From: Phalacrocorax aristotelis
Taxonomy: Eukaryota > Chordata > Aves > Suliformes > Phalacrocoracidae
Length of the DNA: 64,000 bases
NCBI RefSeq assembly: GCF_949628215.1
Contig: NC_134279.1
Span: 48,224,266 to 48,288,265 of the forward strand
Reading direction: 5' to 3'
Positions within the stretch are counted from its first letter, which is position 1. Every line of letters starts with the position of its first letter. The notes beneath the pieces are model-generated. The model did no database searches. It saw only the letters and a list, made by a program, of their open reading frames with translations, and had not been told where the DNA came from. Positions 1 through 12,900 of this stretch are shown here, piece after piece. Both the position numbers and the translations under genes were made by a program.

Positions 1-803
1 TGGTAACAATACAGTCAGTTCTCACTTGCTGAACTACTGAGGGGACTTGTCCGGCCAAGTTTCTTTGTGCGTTGGGAGTCAATTCACCTTTCTCTGCCAC
101 CATGATTCCACCCTGTCTCTACATCTATGGGTGTTTCTTTTTAATAATTTTTTCTAATTTGGTTTTCCACTTACAGTGTAGATGGCTGATTATGCCATGT
201 CTGTTACTATATAGGTATCTTGCACAGACCAATTTGATGTAGCCTGCAGGTGGCAAGTTGAAAACAGACCAGTTTGGTACTGACAAATAAATCTCTCAGT
301 AGATAAGGAAAGATGGTGACTTCAGTATCTAACAGGTAGACCTGTTTCTCAAACTAGATGTGATCCTAAATCCTCTGCTTAAAGCTTTGGGTCTATAATT
401 AGTTTGCTGCACAGGAATGTATTTGCTTCAGGAGTTTGTCTTGTTGATTGTTCTGAAAAACTGGACAAGATTTCACTGTAAGTTCAGTGATGGTACAATT
501 GTTTTTTTATTCTGAGAAACGTTTTTCCTCCCACTTGCTGGGCTCTCTATATTTGATACAGTTTTAAAATACTGTATTTCTGTTTTAGCAGGTGAAGACA
601 TTGACAGGACAGAGGAGTTTGGAAATTTAACATCATTAAGAAAAATTAGCAGGTGTTGAAAGATATACATTGTTTTGAAGTGTTTATTTACTGAAGTTAC
701 CTACCAGATAATGGATTTTGGATAGCTTATCCATTAGTGACTACTGATGATACAAGTGGTATATAAGTTCGTTCTTTCTTTCCTCTCCCCCCCCCCAATT
801 TAG
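1..803 (+). other. SNX25 intron (3' part)
   Basis: No coding exon, RNA gene or recognisable repeat. Ends in a run of 10 C (787-796) that serves as polypyrimidine tract for the 804 exon. Confidence 0.75.
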
Positions 804-976
804 GCAGGAAGATCCACCGAGACCTTTTTTGCTACACCCATGCTTGAGGAGCTCTGATGAAGAAGTAAGATTCCTGCAAAAATGTTCTCAAATTCTGGTG
901 TATTGTCTCCTACCCTCAAAGGATGTCCAGTCTGTCAGCTTGCGCATAGTCCTTGCAGAAATACTTGCAACAAAAG
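804..976 (+). CDS. SNX25: SNX25 exon a: PXA domain, first part
   Basis: The acceptor is a C-run followed by aatttag, and the donor is AAAAG|gtagat. The first base completes a codon from an exon upstream of the window. The reading is QEDPPRPFLLHPCLRSSDEE and onward to ILATK, typical of the PXA domain of SNX25. The exon ends with one base of the next codon. The upstream coding exons, probably fewer than 100 residues for the short isoform, are not visible in 1-803. Confidence 0.93.
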
Positions 977-3900
977 GTAGATCAAAGATCAGAGATGATT
1001 AACCATTTGCAACTGTACAATATTAGTAATTACAGACTTCATTATGTATAAATCTTGATGCTCTGCTTTTAAATTCTGAAATTTAATTTCTGTGATAACC
1101 AGTAAGACACTTCATACAAAATCATACATGTACTTACTTGACTCTCCTGACTTGATGCCAGGCTGTTCAGCACCTTTCAGGATAAAACAGTTTGTCCATT
1201 CCATTCTTCTGTTTTTTTCAGAGGAACACTTTTGCAGTCTTCCATGGCATTATTTTTAGTGATTGTATGAGTAATTCTGGCCTTTTGTATTTTATTCAGA
1301 TAAATAGAATCCATGGACTGAAGGATGTGATTATAACTGAATCACGATACCAGATTTAATTAATTGTTTTAGACTTCAATTTATCCAGTGTGTTTTTTTA
1401 ATTGAGGGTTTTCTATTTTGCTTTTTATTTTATCAGCTACACTTTAATCTGATTATAAATGCACTAGTCATTTTTTATGTCACTGAAGTAAAACTCAGAA
1501 ATGATGAAGTCTCAAGTACATTATGTGATTCAGTTTACTTTTCATTTATAGTGGCTGTAATGTCATAGCCTTCAAGGCACACTGCAGAAGGAACAAAACC
1601 ACGTGGAATTTTCCAAATAGAGCTCAGCTTTGTCAATGTACATCAATCTGTGTAATAGAATAAACAAACAGTTTTATCAAGAGGGTACATCCAATCTCAA
1701 ACGTACTGTGTTGTCCAGAAGACTGGGTTTGGATTTTTATCAACTTGCGTATTTATTTTTGCCTTTTATCTGCAATTTTCTTTTGAAGGACAGCAGTTAT
1801 TCTTCAGCGTAAGGATTTTGTTTTAAAATATTTTTCCTCTCCAGTACTGAAACCAGTGGTGGAACTGCTGAGTGATCCGGATTATATTAACCGAATGCTA
1901 CTCAGCCAGCTGGAGTACAGGGAACAGATGAATGAGCATCAGAAGAAAGACTACACATATGCTCCTTCGTATGAGGAGTTCATCAAGCTCATTAACAGCA
2001 GCTCCGATGTTGAGTTCCTGAAACAGCTGAGGTATTTAATGTTTCACTGCAGCTCATTCAAAACTAAACATGCTTCTTTTGCCAGCCCATTACTGAGGTT
2101 TGAATGAAGTGCAATTTTACTTTTTAAATTCAATTTTAGATATCTTCTTTTGGTGAAGCAGAGATAGTAAGGATTATAAGCCACAACATTTGTTAAATCT
2201 CTAATATAGTCAGCTTTTTAGTTTGGTGGCAGAGAATGTTTAAAAAAATCCACTTAGTAGTATACTGGAGATGACTGTATTGTTGAAAGGCATACCAGAC
2301 CCGTCTTTACAGCTTGCCTCTGTAGCATTGGATGAAATAATATGTTGAATTTCCACTAGTGTGTGGTTATCTCTTCATTATCTTTGTGTAGTATGGCTTG
2401 CTATGGTCATCTAGTGACTGTGAACTATAGTGACCTTATAGACACTGGCTGTTCAGCTTTCAGCTGAATGATGACCTCAGCACAGCAGGGTCATCACTGC
2501 TGTGATTCTGTGATGTGGAAAGAGTTCCAGCACATTTTACCACTGGATCAAAGGTTTTTCTGGACTGTGGAGGGAGGTGTTTCCCAGTTGCATCCTCCTT
2601 AACCATGTCAATGAACTATGAAGAATTCTGTAAAGTCCATAAGAAAATGCTGAGCTCCTACAAATCATGAATTTGTTTGATGTTCCAGTTCTCTAATGCA
2701 AATAGCACCTGCTCACATTCATTCTAACCCTGCCTCCCCACCCAGTCCTCATCCTCCCTCCCTCCCAAGATCCCACTTGCATCTTAAGCCTGCTTGCCCA
2801 ACTACAAGATGTTTATGTTTGCCTTATCTCTATAGCTGAGCTGTTTCTCCTCTGATTTCTGAGGTAAGAGAAAGGATAAGGAACAAGTGACTGGAAAGCA
2901 GGGAGCAAAGATACTACTGTTGTATGATCTCCCTAGGTGTCCTTGAGTTGGTTTTGGTGAGCACACCAAAGCTCTGGAGGACTGCTGAAGCCATTTCCAG
3001 AGTGCTTGTCCTAATCTGTTTACCACCGGCCAGAACTGGTATTTTTTCCTCTTTGCTGACTCCCTTCAATCACCCCTGCAGGTCAGCTTTCTCTCTCCCT
3101 GAATGGCTGCAGCAATATCTGAGAGACACAAGCACATCGATTCCACTTGGTGCACTCTGTGTCGTCTGTTGTGACCCAGACCTTCTATTAGACTTGGCTT
3201 GATCAGGCCAAGCGATGGTTTACCAAGATGGCGTATGTGGGCTGCATAAATAACTTCTTACTTTCTGTTGTTCATCTCTCTTGATTCTGAAACCACTTGC
3301 ATTTCTGAGATAGGAAAATGCATTTAGGTGATGGTGAAATGATTTTGTTGCTTGGCTACTTATTGTTCATCTGCTGTAAAATTTGCTCTTTACTCTGGGC
3401 CAGTATGCTTTTCCTGAGAGCAGAAATTAGTCTCTATTAGACTCGTATCTAAAACCTAATTGACATAATATTTATTAGCATAATCACACTAATGGATCTG
3501 CTTGTTTCAAAAGCAACCCAACTCTTCTGTTGTTGTTGTTTGGGCACATTAATGTTCAATGTGCTCTCTTTTTAGCTGATAGGTCACTTTAAATCGTGCT
3601 CTTCAATATCAGAGAGCAAATTTGCTTTATGAAACAGTGTGGTTTTGCCTGCACTTAAGTTTTTTTTTCCTTTCTAGCCTGTGGAGTCCAACTACCATAA
3701 TCCTGAAATGTGTTCCTCTATACCCTATTGTTGATCAGTCTGAGCTGATCAGTGTTTGAATGGAAAATGTCTGAGAAAATATATCTTCTTTTCAAAGAGA
3801 AATAGTATTTTATTTTGGAGGCAGCATTGTTCTTTCCTCTGTTTGTATAGAGCTGCTCTCTGGGAAGGTGGTGAAAGAGCATTCTCCTGTGGGAGGAGGG

Positions 3901-6900
3901 ATTCCTGTTCTGTCCCAGCACTATGGGAGCACCTAGAGAGAGATGGACCAGCCCTTAGTCATCTCAAAGTTATGTACCAGGGAAAGTTTACAGATTCATG
4001 TCAGGGAAACCAAACAGTGGCCCTATATGGATGAAAAAAAAAAAGCTTGATATTTTAGATGAATTAATAAAATGGTATTTCAGGTTGTAACTCACAACAG
4101 TGATCCATGGGGGAGGGGGTGAATCTAAAAGAAATCTAAGAGGAAGAAACAAATAAGCCATTGTGCAGTTATCAGTGAGAAACACGGTTAGAGTCTGTTG
4201 GGGTGATGGGATTGAGGAGAATGCTTCCAGTTTCCTTCCTACAAGAAATAAATTACTGGCATGTTGTTCTTAGAGGTTTCCCAGTTAGATGCTATTCTGG
4301 GTAATAATATTCTGTTTATCAGAAATTCCTTTTCTTGGTTTTATTTAGAAATCAGTTTTCAGTGCCTGTTCTAAGCTAGTGCATGGCATTCATGAACTGT
4401 AAGCTTCCTCCTATGACTCTTAATGTTGCCACGTAACATCTTGGTAAAGAACAGATATAAGTAGTAACAATTTTCTGTGTAGGCTTAGATTTGAGGGAAA
4501 TTTATCCCAAGGCACTACAGTTGCTGGGAAACTAATTTTTTTTTAAACACCCCTTCCATGCTTTATCTTTGCAGATTAATTACTATCTGTTTACTAAAAT
4601 AAACATAAAATACCTTTCTCAATGAAAGAGGCATGAGGCACTGATAAACAATTCCTCAGAGTTTTGGCTGACCACAGTCAAGAATGCTTGGACTCCTAGG
4701 TGCTCCTTGATGCACGCGACATTACACGAGAGAAGTCCCATAAGGCATCCATCCTTCCAGGCTGATTTCATTAAAAGCGTTTTGCTAGGCTTTCTTGTGC
4801 TTAGTACCAGGTATTTGTTATGGGGTAAGTAGGGAAAAATCCTCAGCTGGATCAGTGGAAACCTGTGGGTGAAGGGGGGTGGTGTTCTTGGCCAGGAAAA
4901 CAGAAGAGTGGGAGGCTCTGTGTGTTGGATCTCCTTGTAAGAAAGCATACCAGCTTCCTGCCTTGCAGATAGCTCTCCCTGAAAGACTAGTAATGGTACT
5001 GGGGCTTACGAAGAAATATTGTATTGATTTTCTGCATTGCTTTTATGGATTCTTTTTTTTTAGAACTTATTTAAATGATGCAGGAGCTACTTATTAATTT
5101 TGGAGATAGTTTTGGATTCACAATTTGTTAATATCTACAGTGGACCTCTGGCATTTGATCACTTTATCTCTTGGCAGAAATTCTCTGTATTGCTTTGTGG
5201 AAAAGTCCCTTTCATTCTTAAAAGGGATGTTTGGGAAGCTGATGTTTGTTTTCATAAAAAGTAATTTGCTGATTTGCGAGGAGCTACTTAGTCTTCCCCC
5301 CCCCCCCCCATACCTTTTGCTTTCTGAAAATTTGGATTTGGGGGTGTGTGTGTGTGTAAATCCCAAACCAACAAAACTTCCAGAGAAGGGACCATTTTAT
5401 GATTCTCTACGGAAATCCTTCAAAGTCATTCTTCATAATGTTTACCTTCGTCGTTGATTGCCGTGAAGGGAGGCAGAGTTTTATTTGTTTTATCAAGTTT
5501 CCACAAAACGTGTTGTCCCTATTTCTTTGAAGAAGAAAGTTATACAGTGAAATTTCACCTTCATTTCCCCTCAGATTTAAGGTATCATGGATAAATTGGA
5601 AGTCTGCTACAATAAGGAAGAAAAGATTAATTCTTCCATGTCAGATGTGAAATAAATTTACTTGCTCTGTCAGAAGACGACTAGAGATAAGACATAAGTT
5701 AAAAAGTGATAAGGAAATAAACTGGTGGATAGTTTTCAGTCTGCCTTCAAGATCAGCATTATGTTTATTCATTTATTTATTAGTATAGCAACAAAAGGTC
5801 ACGATGCAATTCATGGTAAGAAAGACCGTTATCGCTGGCTGTCATTTTTTTACTTAAGAAACGAAGGATCGGGATTAATATAACAAAGAATAGGGAAGAG
5901 ATAAGAGTGGGAAGATACAAGTAAGGTGGATGTGAGCCCATGATTGGTCCAGTTTATCAGGTACAGCTCACTTCTTGAAAATAAAATTAATACATCACAT
6001 TTAAAGCTTCCTTAGATGTTTACTCACCAGCACCCCAGAACACGTGGCAGCTAGAATATTTGGAATAGACCTGGGGAGAAAGGGTCATGGTCTGGCAGCT
6101 TAGTGTTCCTGTGGGGCAGTGATGTACAGCACTGTCATGGAGTAGTAACAGCCAGAGCCCAGTTCCTAGGAGGAACAGGCCAAGTAGTACCTTTAAGGAT
6201 GTAACTTGGAGCATCTCCCTTACTTAGGGTAATATAACGAGGAACAGAACAAAAGAGATGCTGTATTACAGTATTGATAATGAAAACATGTAAAACCATG
6301 AATGTAAACATATGGGAGTAAATTTAGAAGGAAAAATGTTGCAAGGTAAAAGTGGAAGCTACCTTCCATGCCTAGTACTTACTTGATTGATTGTACCTTT
6401 TTTGATAAATTCATAATGGTCACGGTTACATTACAACACCTGAGTGAGGTGAATGAGTGTTGTTTATGACCCATTTACAGATGACATAACCAAAGGCACC
6501 AAAAGTCCACGTGCGCTGCCCAAAATCATTTAGGAAGTTTGTCTGAGCAGGGAATTAGCTGTGGGACTTCTACGTGCCAAAATACCACCCTCACTTATGG
6601 GGCTGTCCTTCCTCTGAAGGATTGGGAAAGAATGGTGGTGGATGGAAACAACCAAGATACAGTAATGGCAGAAGGAAATAGGGTTAGAAAAATTAAAGCT
6701 TTGCAAACAGGTTCTCAGGTTTCAACTTGGTAGTTGAAGAGGTTGGGTAGAATAAAGATTACTGCAGAAAAGAAATTAAGTAAACCCTGGAAGTGGAGTC
6801 GTGAGCATATGCTGTCTGTGTTAAAACTATACATCTATACAAAGAAGCAGAGACAATCAAAATCCTAAAAGAGTTACAGGAGGCAAGAGGTGTGGGGGGA

Positions 6901-9900
6901 ATTGAATAATATTGGTGAAAGTATACATGGAAGAAGACTACGATCCTTAAAATACCCCTGTCTTAAACAGCGAATAAGTAGTCACGGAAATAGCAGACTT
7001 CTCAGGAGGCTTCAGCCTTCGTCTGCAAGTTAACTTGACATGTGAGGTTAGGGAGCTCCTGCAGGAATGAGTTAAATTCAGTAGAATACTTGCTTTATTA
7101 CCAGTGTTAATAGCTGCCAAAGTAAAGGCACTGAGCGGAGTTTGAGAGTTTGTTATGACCAGAACTGTGTTTATGAAAGATTTAACTGGCGGTCATTTTC
7201 TCTGAGTGCATAGTGTCTGTTAGTTACAAGATCGGTTTTACTTAGCTGATGCAGTTAGTAAACTGAATTTTGTCTGCCATTATGTGTAGTATAGTTTTAG
7301 GTGGTGAACAGGTTTTAATTATTCCCAGAGTGTTTTACTTGCTTTAGTGTAATACTGTTTGGTCGGTTGTTGGTTGGTTTTTGGTTGTAGGTTTTTTTGT
7401 TTTGTTTTTTTTCTCCTAAGTTATGTGTGTTCCCTATATGTATTGAGTGCATTAGCTAGAAGAACCTTACAGACAGCTCTTTGCTTTTGAACTAAACTCC
7501 TGCAGATAACTTTATTTACTTTTAATGGTAAAAGCTTGGCTTCAGATTGTGTTCACTATTATTAACTGGCTGTGCAGTGCCAGCAGTTGAGAGAAGGGGG
7601 CAGAATTATTGTTAGCTGGATATTTTCCTTTTGTTTCAAGATAAACTTTTTTTCTACTCTACTCCATATGCACACTGCTCCTTAGGTTGCAGATATACTG
7701 AGAAATTATTCTATTTCCAGGTGAGGAGGGGGTGGAAGTGGTTTGGGCTTTATTAATTCTTAAGTGTGCTGTATGAAGAACACATTGTAAAAAAAATTAA
7801 CACCATGTTTTTTCCTTCTCTCCTCTCTTCACCCATATCCCCTACTGTTTTTAAAACTTTTAAAGGTATCAGATTGTAGTGGAAATAGTTCAGGCAACCA
7901 CGATCAGCAATATTCCCCAAGTGAAGAGGCAGAAAGGTAAGATTCCATTTTGTTAAATCACATCTGTTGTTTTCATTTTGAAAAGCTGTCTGAACTCCCG
8001 ACATACATATGCAATCAGTGTGTGTGGGATTCTTAGATTTTAGGAATGCTATGCTTTCAGTATTTCAGTTCTGTTTAATTTGCCTGATTCTTCCAGAAGC
8101 TCCCATGGTGTGATTATCCCCCCACCTCATCTTCATCTAAGCTGATGGATCACGAGAAAGGTCATATCTATGATGCATTTATTTTCAGAATTGCTGCAAC
8201 TAGGATTTTTGGCATTACAAATTTGTATGCTGAGAATCTTGCTTTCTCTTTCCTTTTCATACAATCCATTCTTCAAAGTCTCAGTCTGTTCTCCTTTCAA
8301 AACACAAAAGAAGGAATGATACAGCATAATTGTTAGACTTTATTTTGACTCTTCATTGTATTACATTTTTGTGTTGCAATACACAGTGCTCTTAAATCCT
8401 TCTGTAGTGTTTTGGCAACACCTGCCTTTTAAAATGCACATGCATCTTACATTTGTACTTATAGTTATTTTATATACTGCTTTTTATGGTTCTCAAAATG
8501 TACCAAAACTGTGGTATATCTTCAGGAGATTTTATTGGTGGCAAACTTACAGACCAAATTTTTGCTTGGACAGATATACTTAAGGAATACTAAAGAGTAA
8601 TAAAAAGTAATGGACAATATAAGTTAATTTGACTGTAAACAAACAAACCTAAAAGATCTTGCTTTTATATTCTCATGTAATCTTTATCTGTCGGGCTAAA
8701 AAAAATTCCTTTTCTAGCTCCTTGTATCACAAAAGAAGGCTTTTAAAAGTGATTCAGGTGTAACGAAAAATGCAGAAACAGAAAATAAACACACCATGGT
8801 GGGGAATCTTTGGTCAGTTTGGGGTCCATGCTCAAGTCTCTGAAAGTAAAAGGCTGTCAACATTGATATACCTTTTGCTTATATTCTACAAGAGAGCTAG
8901 ATGTGCATTCCTGTAGGATAACCTGCTTGTGTCAAACCAAGGCAAAAGGAAAAGTCGCCATTGGTTTTGCTTGAGTGTATATTACAGAAAGAGATATTGA
9001 TATTTCTCAGATGCAAGTGAATGGAAAACCTGTTTCATAAAGTAATAAAATGAAAACAGGGAAGTTAACTCTGAGTACATTACGAAAAATCAATCTTGCT
9101 ATACCTGTATTTCCATTTGTGCTGGCACTGGTCTTTGATGTGACGAGAATTGATTTGGGGAATAATTTTATACAGTTTAGGTTCCTACAATTAATTACTG
9201 TCTCACTCTCATCTGTCTCATTTGGGTTTATCTAGTTAACTATCCACTGTTCTAAACCGTGAACAGAAGATGTTTTACTGAAGCTACAAGTGTCTGGTAC
9301 TGCAGAATATGTATAAAAAGATTATTGCTATTTATTTTGCCAAAGTAGATCTGGTTCCACGTACTCCGGTGAAGTTGGTTCTGCATTTTTATGGGCTCTT
9401 GACTTTAACCTATATTTAAAAAAAGTCCAACAGAAATGCCACTAGCTGGTGCACTGAAGTTTTGTGGTAAAGTATTGACTTTTAGTATTAGTTTAGTCCT
9501 ATGGCAACCTTGTATGTCATTTAAGAGTTGATTACTACTGCTGGCTATACTAGCCAGTGGGGCAGTTCTGGCTAAACCTTTTATTGAATAGCCAATGGTT
9601 ATTCACGTTGTGCCTGAAGAAAGAAGTGATGTGTGTTGCTTGACACATATGGAACAATATGTCCAACAGAGGCGTACAAAACAATCTTGCTATAGTTCAC
9701 GCAAATTTAAGGCAGATTTCTAATGTATTTTGAGTTATTTCACTAAGGTTTTCGTTTACCAAAAATTTTCAGGCTCAGTCTACGTACAGTAAACTTTCAG
9801 AGGGCTGTCACAACTGTAGAGGGTTAAGATCTTGTTCTGAAGGCTTTTTTGTGTCTTGTTTTTCCTGAAGTAGATGGAGACATTTTTCCTAATGTAGTAA

Positions 9901-12900
9901 TGAATCTGACATGTTCCTGAATTTTAAGAAGAAATGATTAAGGAAAAAAAAGCCGTGCTACCTTCCTTAAAACAAAACAAAGCCAACAAAAAAAAAACCT
10001 GCACAGCTCACTGCTGATATAAAGATTGTTGAACTCTTATAGAACAGGCTACCACATTACTTATGTCACCTTTCGATGTTTCCCTTTCTGGATGCCACAG
10101 CATACTGCTGCCCCTGCAACAGCTGGATTTCATGCTGAATAACTAAATGTAAGCTTTATGCAAAATGGAAGTGTGTTTGCACAATCTCATTCTATTTTTC
10201 TCTTTTCAACCTTCCCTCAATACCTGCTTCATATCTGTAATAATGTGTGTGAGCCTGGGTGTTCGATGTTCGTGACAGTCTCCCCTTTCCTGCTAGTAAA
10301 TGAGGTCTTGCCTCTTATGTCATGGGCATCTCTTAGCTTTGATTCCAGCCTGGTGAGAGACAGTCTTACTGGTAGCTAATTCCTTTTTCCTATGACATAG
10401 TTGAGTCCTGAAAACATAACTGCTCTTTAGTGCCCGGGTGTTCAGCTGGAGCAGCTGAACTTTGGCTGGCCAGCACTCTGAGCCTGATATCTGCTTTCAG
10501 ACTGCAAGAGTAGAGCAAGTGTAGAAAATATGTACATGGATACAGTCTCAGCCTCCATCAGTTTGAGGCATGGGAGCTTCCTGAGGCAGCATTTTCAACA
10601 GAAAAAGGTACAGCAACAAATGTGAGGAGCACTGAGTTCAGCAGGGGTGGCTAACACCCTGCAGCAGTGAGTGCTTAGCTCCTATCTAAGCAAGTGTGGT
10701 GCAAGTGCATGACTAGCAATAAATATGCTGGAGCAGGATTGTGTACCTTTACTATTGGTTGAGGAGACATAATTAAGTCTCTAAAACTGACCAAAAATAT
10801 TTTGTTTATAAAAAGATAGGTGTCTATTATTGATGGATGAGTAGCCTGAGGACCAGGTTTCAGACTGATGACTTCTCATATAAGCTACAGTTGTCTGACT
10901 CCTTTTACTATTTTATCTGGTAAGACCGAAGTATATATTTAATTTTGGTGCCTGGGGAGTTGGAGAGGAAGGCTCGTTCTTCAGCAAGGACAGGGTTCTT
11001 TACACTTGATTTAACTAGTGTTGGTGCCACCTATCGGCAAAATATTTAGTTGTTAGGACCCTCTAATAAAAGCAGAAAGTATTTTAAAGTACTTCTAAAC
11101 ATCGTTGTGTCAAACCCTCTGTAGTAAAAAAATGGCATGTTATAGGGTCTTTTTTCTTTTCAGATTTCTATCACTTGACTCTTCTGGCATGTGAGCATAG
11201 GAGAGCAAAAGAAAACATACAAAAGCATCTGATTCATATTAAGCAGTAAGTTTTGCATTTGACTCCCTGAGAGAGTCAAATGTCCTAAAAGGTTGAGACA
11301 CAAAATAATTTGAGAGGTTCACAGTATGATGCCTGTTGTGGGTGGATGATATAACTTGGGTGGCCAGGAGAATTGCTTTTGGTCATTGCTAAAGCTCAGT
11401 AAGAAACCTAACGTAGCATTACTGTTTTCAGAGGTGTTGATGGTTTATTTTTGGAGCGGTGCAGGCCACTGTAAATAGAAGCTGTTATCTTGCATGCTGA
11501 CACTGCGATACTTCCCTCATTTACACTTGCACAAAACCGCTGAGTGATGTGTAGGTGTATCTGTGCTGCTTCTCTGACGTGTATCCTCCTGTTGTATCTT
11601 CTTCTAAAATGGTCAGGATCACTCCATCAGTGAGTGTAGGAGGAAGCTTGGGTTTGGGGGGGTGGGGGGTTGGTTGGTTGGGTTTTTTCTCTTTTTTTCT
11701 CTTTTTTACTCATCTTTGGTTTTTCTTCCTTTTGGTATTTTTGGAGTGTGCTTTTCTCTACAGTCATGTGTGCTCTGGTTGGAAGAATCATGTCTTTCTA
11801 CATCTTAACTGTAAAGCTCTCTCCTCACCTTGCCTTTTGATAAGGATTCCTTGGAAGTACTGAACCAAATTTGAGCTAAACTTTGGGTATTTTAGGGTTT
11901 TTTGTTTTGTTTTCGTTTGTTTTTTTTTTACAAAATCTGTGTGTTTAAAGATTTGGAAGGACTAGAAATGATTATCTGAAAATGTTTACTGCATTTTGAT
12001 CTAGTAAAGCAGTTTGTAAGAGGACAAATAATCAGGCATTGTAGCATGAGTGAGAGAAGACCTGAGTTTCTAGAAGCAAGAGTAGATCTTAATTTTCCAA
12101 AGAAAAGGCTTCAAAAAACAATCATGAAATAGTAACAGAAGTAAATTGGTATAATAATTTGGTGTTTGCTGCAATGTGAATAAGAAACTGTTTAAATACA
12201 CTAGTTCTGATTTTAACAGACACGTTTTTGTTTCTTCTTTTACTGATATTATATTACAGGATACTACAAGACTTTTAGAAAGGATCTCATTTTACTAGCT
12301 GCTGTTTAAAACAAAAACCAATGAACGCATGTACCTTGTCTTTGGGCAAAACAGAGCAAATTTCTCAACAGATTTTGTGGTTGTTTTTTTCCACAACACT
12401 GTAAAGGGATTTGTTTAATTTGCCTTCTAATTTTCTGTGCCCTCCACATTTTATGTGACTTCACAGCATGACTGGAAACCACCCTTGGATGATGGGATGG
12501 TACGGGACCATTTTTCAGACACCATATTGTAATCTGACCCCAGGGTATCCCTGTTGAGAAAACTGCCCCTTTTCAAGTTGGGATTGTGAGACAGATTGAA
12601 TAAGCAGCCATTTCTGTATGGAGAGATCAGCTGAGTGGCAGTAGATGATTTGTCCTGCTGAGCGTTCCCACTGTGCGTGTAGATGTCCGCCTTTATAAGC
12701 GGAGCTGACAACTGGTACAGAAACAGAACTGGCTGTGGGCAGGGTTAGGTACTGTGGTTCTGAAAGAGCCTTGAACGTTCAGCTGTAAAAAAGGAACTTC
12801 TCTTTTAGAAACTGGGGCTCCAAACTGACTTGGGTGTGTGGGTTGTGATGTGTGGGTTTTGGCAAGATGATAATTTGAGTGAAGTAAAATGGATACTTCT

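Larger units (their letters stand above)
2032..7865 (+). other. SNX25 intron, 5.8 kb
   Basis: Holds a 14-C run, a short GT repeat and a MIR-like relic (listed separately). Otherwise no gene or clear repeat. The frames at 2802-3202, 4619-5097 and 5118-5457 overlap on both strands and look like chance. Confidence 0.75.

Noticed and set aside
2460..2515. ctgtgattctgtgat resembling a CR1 tail, and a tgatga motif resembling a C/D box
   Set aside because: No CR1 body precedes it and no matching D box or closing stem is seen.
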